In this document: positions 20,185 to 27,500 of the stretch, in pieces
Layout: each line of letters begins with the position of its first letter
Position numbering within the stretch: position 1 is the stretch's first letter
NCBI RefSeq assembly: GCF_008312935.1
Contig: NZ_VSZO01000053.1
Span: 372,001 to 436,000 of the forward strand
Direction: 5' to 3'
Source of the DNA: Roseiconus lacunae
GTDB taxonomy: Bacteria > Planctomycetota > Planctomycetia > Pirellulales > Pirellulaceae
Length of the DNA stretch: 64,000 bases
Position numbers and translations under genes: made by a program
The notes under the pieces: model-generated
The model's database searches: none
Seen by the model: the letters and a program-made list of their open reading frames with translations, nothing else
Told to the model about the DNA's origin: nothing

Positions 20185-20676
20185 ATGCCCAACCCCACTG
20201 AAAGCGCCGATTTGGCAGTGTCGCCCCCCAAGAACCAACGCAGGCCCGGTGCGATCGGGCGATGGGTTGACCGGTTTCTGATCGGGTGCCTAGTCCTGGT
20301 CGTTGCGATCCTGACTGCGACCTCGGCGCCGGCAGTATTGGGACGCCCGTTTGGTGGCACAATGCTCTTAACGCACATGATGGCCAGCGGTGCACTCGTG
20401 TTCGGGTTACCGGTGTTTGCGTTCGCGATGATCCGTCATTTCTTGCCGCAGCACCCGATCGCCCGGTCGCACGCTGCCGGGTTCTTGTTAACCGTTACGG
20501 CGGGGCTGTTGACGATTGCCAGCGTGTTTGCGTGCATGTTGCCGATTCCGTCGACCGATCAAATGCATCGCCTAATGCAAGTTCATAAGATCGCCGGCCT
20601 GACGATGACCCCGGCCATTGTGCTGTTATTGATCGGGCTGCGTCTTACACGATCAGCATCGCATCACCATAGCTGA
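20185..20676 (+). CDS. Small integral membrane protein, unknown function
   Basis: 163 residues from the ATG at 20185; the ORF extends upstream, but that part is polar and not membrane-like. After a charged amino-terminal stretch of about 30 residues there are four hydrophobic segments (about 34-55, 62-85, 95-117 and 130-152). His residues sit near segment ends (LLTHMMASG and RLMQVHKIAG), reminiscent of haem-binding four-helix cytochrome-b-like proteins; this is only a suggestion. The tail ends SASHHHS. The 3' end overlaps the 3' end of the convergent queA gene by 32 bases, so the two transcripts would be complementary there. Confidence 0.6.
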   Translation: MPNPTESADLAVSPPKNQRRPGAIGRWVDRFLIGCLVLVVAILTATSAPAVLGRPFGGTMLLTHMMASGALVFGLPVFAFAMIRHFLPQHPIARSHAAGFLLTVTAGLLTIASVFACMLPIPSTDQMHRLMQVHKIAGLTMTPAIVLLLIGLRLTRSASHHHS

Positions 20677-21745
20677 AGAAGCGATATTCGTTTTCGACCG
20701 CTTTCGCGTACGCTTCCATGATTAGTTCACGCGTCGCGAACGCGCTGACGAGCACCAGGAGCGTGCTCTTGGGCAAATGGAAATTGGTCATTAAGGCATC
20801 GACGACTTTGAAGTCATAAGGCGGTCGAATAAATAGGTCCGTCGTTCCTGACCAAGCGCCCAGGTTTCCCGCCAATGCTGCCGCCGCACTCTCAAGAGTT
20901 CGAACCGATGTCGTCCCAACTGCCACACAGCGTCCGCCGGCACCTCGGCGATCGTTGATCAGGTCGGCATTGTCTTCACTGATTTCTGCCCACTCGGTAT
21001 GCATGACATGGTCGGACAGCGATTCGGTGGCGACCGGCCGGAACGTTCCCAGTCCGACGTGCAATGTCACCGAGGCGGTTTCGGTGCCGTCGGCTTTGAT
21101 TTGTTTTAGAAGCGAAGGTGTAAAATGCAAACCGGCGGTCGGCGCGGCGACGCTTCCCGGCGTTTTAGAAAAGACCGTTTGATACTGTTCGACGTCTGCA
21201 TCGACCATGTGCCCGTCACGGATGTACGGCGGCAGGGGCACGCGTCCATAACGCTGCAACCATTCGTGTGGCGCACTGTCTTCGGTGAGGTTTGGCGAGT
21301 CACCCTGTCCGATCAAGTCCGATGGTGATCGCGGAAGCACCAGTAGGTGTCCCGCTTCGGTCCTTGCGACGACTTCTAATCGCATACCCGGCAAACCGTT
21401 GCGGTCTTCGACCGTGATCGTTTCTCCGGGGACCAGTTTTCCGCGAGTTTTCGTCAACACCTCCCAAACGCCTGATTCGTCGTCCGCCTGAAGAAACAAG
21501 CCCTGCCAACGCCCGCCGGTCCGCGTTCGAAAACCGACCATGCGAGCTGGGATGACGCGGCTGTCGTTAAGCACCAGCGTGTCTTCGCTGCGCAGTAAGT
21601 CCGGTAGGTCACGAACATGGTAATGCTCGATCGAACCATCACGGCGATTGACTAGCATCAATCGCGCGTCACTTCGTGTCGGCAGCGGCTGCTGGGCGAT
21701 CCGTTCGCGCGGCAACTGGTAATCATAGATGTCGATTTCACTCAT
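20645..21745 (-). CDS. queA: S-adenosylmethionine:tRNA ribosyltransferase-isomerase
   Basis: 366 residues from the ATG at 21745. The frame is open 120 codons further upstream, but the conserved start [30 protein letters not shown] fixes the amino terminus here. Transfers the ribosyl moiety of SAM to preQ1 in tRNA, giving epoxyqueuosine at the wobble position. Family blocks include [66 protein letters not shown] and [32 protein letters not shown]-type sequence near the end. Other queuosine genes are not in the window. It is convergent with, and overlaps, the membrane protein gene at 20185. Confidence 0.96.
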   Translation of the reverse strand: [366 protein letters not shown]

Positions 21746-22031
21746 CGCCGCAGTGTACCGATCAACCCAGCAATCAGTACACCGGCCCCTCCGAGGAATT
21801 ACGGCAGCGTCGCCCTGCTCGCAATAGTACCTACCTGCAATAACGCCTACCTGCCGTAGAAAACTCATTAGCCTAAGTAGCCTGTCAGCTGAGGACTTGT
21901 GGCTAAAATCATCAATTCCCAGGTCGCTTCGTTCCCCGGGACCTGGCCGGTTGGGGAACCTTTCCCCCACACGCGTCGTCGAACGATTGGCCGATCCCCC
22001 ACGGCGCCCCTCTTCACTCGGAGTACTGAGA

Positions 22032-22688
22032 ATGAATCGAATCGAAAACGGACGAGTTCGGCTTTCGCTTGTCGTCTTGATGGCCGTCCTCGGCTGTGGC
22101 TTCACCCCGGTCTCGGGGCAGCCTCCGGCCTCGACTTTACCACCGGAACCCGTGGTGTCACCGTATCCGCCTGCTCCGTATGTCCCAGTTAAGGCGGCTG
22201 AGGATACTAATCAATCCAGCCCACCAATCGCGCAGGCTAGAGAGACCACGGAGCCGACGAAGGAAGTGACCTATCGATTGTTATTGTTGATCGAATCTGA
22301 CGATAACAATCGACAAGCCTACGATGGACCCGCACGTCAGGGTTTGGCCAAAGCCGGTTTTGGTCGATTGGTCATTGCCGGTTCGGCAATGTCGGCAATG
22401 TCGATTGGCCAGAAATCGGTTGTGACGGGGACCTCGCGTTACGGCTCAATGTCCGTGAGCATGTCGATGATGAACACGACCGATCGCGAAGAGTTGCAAG
22501 TGAAGGTCAGCTTACAAACGAGACATCAGTCGCCGATGACAATCGAGACGATCGCGAGGGCACCGATGGGGCGATGGTTCTTAGTCGGAGCAGGAGAAAC
22601 CCGCGCCGGGATACCGCTTCATGCCGCCGATGGAAAACGCGGTGTTGTGGTCATGAAGGTCGACCCCGGTGTCGCTCTACTCGACTAG
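22032..22688 (+). CDS. Exported hypothetical protein
   Basis: 218 residues from the ATG at 22032, chosen because it begins a signal sequence (MNRIENGRVRLSLVVLMAVLGCGFTPVSG). The Cys in VLGCG could make it a lipoprotein, although the residue two before it (Leu) is not typical of a lipobox. A Pro-rich linker of about 45 residues follows, then a beta-rich domain containing VTYRLLLLIESD, a Ser/Met-rich stretch (SMSVSMSMMN) and SLQTRHQSPMTIETIARAP. The arrangement recalls outer-membrane protein segments or type II secretion accessory proteins, but I cannot assign a family. A REP-like element lies after its stop. Confidence 0.6.
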   Translation: MNRIENGRVRLSLVVLMAVLGCGFTPVSGQPPASTLPPEPVVSPYPPAPYVPVKAAEDTNQSSPPIAQARETTEPTKEVTYRLLLLIESDDNNRQAYDGPARQGLAKAGFGRLVIAGSAMSAMSIGQKSVVTGTSRYGSMSVSMSMMNTTDREELQVKVSLQTRHQSPMTIETIARAPMGRWFLVGAGETRAGIPLHAADGKRGVVVMKVDPGVALLD

Positions 22689-22718
22689 CTGCGTTCAGGC
22701 TGCATCGCGAATTTGCCG

Positions 22719-22774
22719 AACCGCGTCAGCCTTGGTGATTGCACCGAAACGGTAGCAAACGCTGCGCGGCTAAT
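22719..22774. repeat. Dispersed palindromic element, eroded forward arm
   Basis: The inverse arm is 22748-22774 (AACGGTAGCAAACGC then CGCGGCTAAT); remnants of the forward arm precede it from about 22719. It lies between the convergent stops of the genes at 22688 and 22800. Confidence 0.55.
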
Positions 22775-22799
22775 CGTAAAATCGAGTTGGAACGAAGCA

Positions 22800-24338
22800 C
22801 TAAAAGCAAACTGCTCGATCGCCGGATTCGATGTGCTCCAGTCCGGCGCGGTCGGTCGCCACGGCCACCGCCTGAGCCCCTTTAACGGATTGGATCAGCA
22901 GGTGTCCGACCAATCGTTCACCAGTCAGGTAGGAATGGTAGACCGTCACCGAAGCTCCGACCCGCATCGGTTGGCCGCTTCGCAGCGCCACTTTGCCTGT
23001 GCGGTGATCGACCCCGACAACAATGGCTTGCGACTTTTGGGGTGTGGCCGGCTTTTTGTCGATCAATGGAACGGATCGAGGAACGCTACGGACCTCGGCT
23101 TTGGATTCCCGTTCGATCGGCAATGCGACCGGTTTGGGACGTGGAGCCAGGGTGGGCGAAGTCGTAGCTGATCGGCCGTTTACGGATGGGGCCTGGGGGG
23201 TATCGCTAATCGAGAATCCGACCGCACGGTCCTGACGCCCAACATTCGCTTGCACCGGTTTCGATTCAGTGACCGAATCTTCGATCGCTGAAACGGGGGC
23301 GATCGTGACAGGCTGGATCGCCATGCCACCAATCATCCGCAGCTGTCCGACTTCGATATCAGACTTCGCGGTCGATTCGCTCTGGTCGGACTGTGATGCG
23401 GCGTTCTCGGCAGCCTCCAGCGAAATTGGCATTGGTTGCAACTGAATCGGATCTTCGGTCGCCGGTTCCGATGGTGGATCCAACAACGGTGATGTTTGAT
23501 GGCTTGGCGAGATCAACCGTTCTTCGCGTGGCGCCGGACGAAGGGCAACCGCGGGAACTCCCGAGCCGATACTGGTTGTCTCCGAATCCAACTCAACCGT
23601 TGCGGCACCGCCTTCGCCTTCGATCGCTTCGACTTCGTCTTCGGTCTCGCCAGGAATTGGCTGGGGCAACTCGGGGACGTCTACTTCGGGAACGTCTTCT
23701 TCGATCGGGCCGGTGGCTCGATTGGGGCAGCAAACGCATAAGGCTTTCGCGGCTGCTTCACGTACTTCGGCATTCGGTTCGAGCATGCAACCACTGTCGT
23801 CACGCTCGTACGCGATCTCGCTCAGACGTTTGGTGACCTTTTCACTGCAGCACGACGTCGACCCGCACGATTTGCAACATTCTCCGTTGGCGGAATCCGC
23901 GATCGCTTCGATTGCGGCCAGTCGTACGTCGGGGGTGCAATCGTCCATCGCCGCGAGTAGAGCGTCGGTGATCTTGCCTTCTTTGTCGTAGCAACCACAG
24001 CCCATCGTGGCGAGGAATTTGATCGCCTTGATCTTCTGCATTTTCATGTCTTCGGCTTGCTTGATCTCGGCTGCCGCCTTGATCGCCGGATTGTCGGACT
24101 CCAGGTTCGCCGGATCGCCGATGCGCTTGACCGGTGGTTTGCGTTCAAGCCCTGGAAAGTTGCCGCGCCGGTTGACGGTCACATCACGAATCTTTTGAAT
24201 CCCCTGGGGAATGCCCATGAAGCGCCAAATGGTCGGCGTCGGGGCGGCAGGGACCGCGGGGGCTTGGGCATGAGCGATCGTCGCCGAAGTGGCGATCAAA
24301 ACAGCCGTCGAAAGCCGCAGGAAAGATGGTGTATTCAC
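22800..24338 (-). CDS. Exported HEAT-repeat protein with cysteine clusters
   Basis: 512 residues. Signal peptide at about 1-24 (ATIAHAQ). Residues 70-205 contain HEAT-like helical pairs (KAIKFLATMGCGCYDKEGKI, CTPDVRLAAIEAIADSANGE, PNAEVREAAAKALCVCC). They carry clustered cysteines: GCGCY, ECCKSCGSTSCCSE and CVCC, ten or more Cys in a short region, which could bind metal or form disulfides. A long Pro/Glu/Ser-rich linker follows, and the last 80 residues (AIVVGVDHRTGKVALRSGQPMRVGASVTVYHSY) form a small beta-domain repeated in style in other planctomycete exported proteins. No enzymatic motif is visible. The 3' end converges with the gene at 22032. Confidence 0.7.
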   Translation of the reverse strand: MNTPSFLRLSTAVLIATSATIAHAQAPAVPAAPTPTIWRFMGIPQGIQKIRDVTVNRRGNFPGLERKPPVKRIGDPANLESDNPAIKAAAEIKQAEDMKMQKIKAIKFLATMGCGCYDKEGKITDALLAAMDDCTPDVRLAAIEAIADSANGECCKSCGSTSCCSEKVTKRLSEIAYERDDSGCMLEPNAEVREAAAKALCVCCPNRATGPIEEDVPEVDVPELPQPIPGETEDEVEAIEGEGGAATVELDSETTSIGSGVPAVALRPAPREERLISPSHQTSPLLDPPSEPATEDPIQLQPMPISLEAAENAASQSDQSESTAKSDIEVGQLRMIGGMAIQPVTIAPVSAIEDSVTESKPVQANVGRQDRAVGFSISDTPQAPSVNGRSATTSPTLAPRPKPVALPIERESKAEVRSVPRSVPLIDKKPATPQKSQAIVVGVDHRTGKVALRSGQPMRVGASVTVYHSYLTGERLVGHLLIQSVKGAQAVAVATDRAGLEHIESGDRAVCF

Positions 24339-24557
24339 GGCGCATTCCGTTGCGTGATGTGCTTTATTGCAGGCAAAAGCCAGTCGACGCGGAATCCTCT
24401 CGCACGTCCGACCATGATTGGCCTGTTCGGTTACATCGGCAATTCAAGAAGCGGAGTTCACGGGCAAACCCCCATGTCAGGCACTTCCCCCCCAAATTCA
24501 TCACTATTTTTGGCAAAGGCTAACGGTTATTCCATAAAAAGGCCTCGCCGTTCGCAC

Positions 24558-27500
24558 TCAAAACAGAACGCCGTCCCCGTTCAGCCAGGATTCGTCGTCG
24601 TCCTCGCCGAAAATGTGATCGACCGAATCAAGCCAAGCCCACGAATCCGAATCACTGTTCGTCGATGCCGTCGCCGACCCTTCGGACTGCGATTTGGCCA
24701 CGGCAAGATAGTTGATCAACATCAACGCGTCGCGAGGTTCGACGATTCCGTTTCCGTTGACATCGGCCGCCGAGCGAAACTCGACCGGTTCGGCTTCGCC
24801 GGCCTGCATGATTGCAAGCGTATTGATGACTGACAGTGCGTCGAGCGGGCTGATTGCGCCGTCGCGATTGACATCCATTGCGACGCTAAGGTCCTCCGGC
24901 GTTGTCGGAAAATCTTCCGAAGCCAAGGCCCCCAACGGCAGCTTGCTCGGTTCGGTGACGGCCAACAGCGGCACCGGGTTAGGAAACGCGGGAAGAAACG
25001 GCGTGAGTGCAGGATGCAACGGGTCAAAGCTAATGACGTCAGGATCGATAAAGATCGCACGCAACCATGTCAGCACGTCTTTTTCGCCACCGCCATCACC
25101 GACCACTTCGCAGGTCCGGATCTGATCGGCGCCATGTTGAATACAGATATCACCGAGTGGGATAACGTTTTCTGATCCACCGTCCAAAATTTCGCCGTCG
25201 CTGATGTCCGGCGTGTTGCTTCCCAGATCTTGGTCAGAAAACAAAATATCATTGCCGTCGCGTGCATACAGTAGGTCGACACCAGATCCACCGGTCAGCA
25301 GATCTTGTCCCGATCCCCCGAACATAATGTCGTTCCCCGCCAATCCATCGATCACCGACATCACCGCGGTCCGGTTGACCAATTGGTCATCGCCTTGTTC
25401 GCCTGCGATTCGGATGAACTCTACCCCAGAAATTTCCATCGGTTCGTCGACCGCATCGCCCAGGTTACCGATCGTAATCTGGTCGTCGGCCACGGTGCCC
25501 TGCACTTCGATTTTGTCGGTGCCCGCACCGGCGGACCATCCGATTCGTTGCAAGCTCGTCCCGATGTCAAACGGAATGTCGCTGCTGATAGTCATCAGAT
25601 CATCGGCCGACCCGGTCAAGATGTCGACAGATTCGATGCTTGCCGTTTCAAAGACTTCATTGCCAACGGTCGCACGAGGAGAACCGGGCACGGTGGTCGC
25701 AAAAACACCCTCCGCCGGACCGGTGATGACGTAGCGCAAGTCCAGATCGACGGTCGCGGAGCTGGCGTCGACGACAATCCGGTCGCCGACTTCGATCGCA
25801 GGTTCGGAAAGTTCGATCGGGTTCATGTTGGCACCGATCGTTCCGGCACCTTCGTTGATCGGGCGTGTCGTGGCTTCGTTCGCGCCACCATCGATGAACA
25901 GTTGACGCGTCGCCGCGGCCGAATCGAGTGTCGGAGTGTTGTTCGGGTCATCGTTCAGCCGTCGAAGATATCCGGTACTGTCGGCACCATCGGCGATCAA
26001 TCGGAAGTTATCGTTGTCGGCTCCACCCTGCAGGTCGACGACGGTATTCAAGTAAACTTCGTTCACTTCGAATGCATCGGCGCCGAGCCCGGTTTGGATG
26101 TTGATCAGCGATTCGTTGGGACCCGTGGGTGATGTCGGACTTGCCAATAGAGAAACGGCATCGTCTTCGTCGCCGGTATGGACCATCAACCCCGATTCAT
26201 TTCCGATCGCGCCGGTTTCAAACGTGTCGCTGCCGCCATCGGTGGTTACGCCGGTGATACTCGAGGTTCCGGTAGTCGTGATCGAGACTTGATCTTCATC
26301 GGTACCTGTGATGACGTCGACAATCGAATCCTGTCCGGTGGTGGTGATCGTGACCGTGTCGTTACCGTCGTGAGTGAGAACCTGGGTATAGACTTCTTCG
26401 GCAGTCGAAGCCACGTTGACGGTATCGTTTCCAGATCCCGATTCCAGCTTTACCGATTCGACGTCGCCATAAGTGATCGTGACCGCATTGATTCCCGTAC
26501 GCTGAATCTCCGCCGCCGTGATGTCGTAGATTTGGTCCGACAGCGAGCTGTTATCAATCACATTCAGCTCGTCGCCCAGTTCAACCGTTTCACTGACGTT
26601 GGCAACGTCAGCGTCGGTGCGGTGGGCCTGGACGTCAACCGTGACCGAACCAGCTGCAGTGTCGGCTACTCCGAAGACGCAGATCTGTCCGCGAAGTCCA
26701 TCGAGAGTCCCGGTTTGGCTGCCCCGAGGATTTAAACGTGTTCCGTCGGCATTGTCGGTCAGGTTGAAGGTGTCATCGTCATCATCGCCGAAGAAGTCAG
26801 ATCGACTGTCAGCACCGGTTCCTTGGACGTTGGCAATATCGTCACCTGATCCCAGCCGGACTTCCAAGAATGATGCCGTGCCGGTATCGCGAACATCGAT
26901 CAAGTCGATGCCCGAGCCCGCATCCACACCGATTCCACTCGTTTGACCGCTTGCGACGATTTCGACGTCGTCATCGTCTTGGCCGCTTGATAGTTTCACA
27001 ATGCCATCGTCGCCGGTCGACAAAACGGTCAGCAGATCGCTACCGCTGCCGGTCTCGACAGTCACGATCGATCCAGAGCCCGAAGTGATGACGTCGACCG
27101 CGTCGTCGCCGTCGACAGTATCGAGCCGAGTGAAGGTGGCATCCGCGGTATCGTTGATCGTCACGGTATCGGCGAACATGCTGGTCGAGATGTCCAGAAG
27201 TTCGGTGTCAAGCAATTCAAACAACACCCCGCCGGATCGCTCAAACGAGCCATCGTTGATCGTGTAGGTTTGTCCCGATCCCGCCGAGGCGTCACTGACG
27301 TAAACGGAATCACCCACTGCAATCGATACCGTAACATCCATTGCTTTTGCGGTGACCGTTTCGGAAAGCGTTAGGGTGGGATCGTTCGTTTGTCCGTCAA
27401 GACACAACTGTCCCAACAGACCGTCAAGATCACCGCTCGGCGTTCCGCGTGGGGTCAGGCGGTCGCCATTTGCGTCCGAACTGACCACAATCGAGTCATC

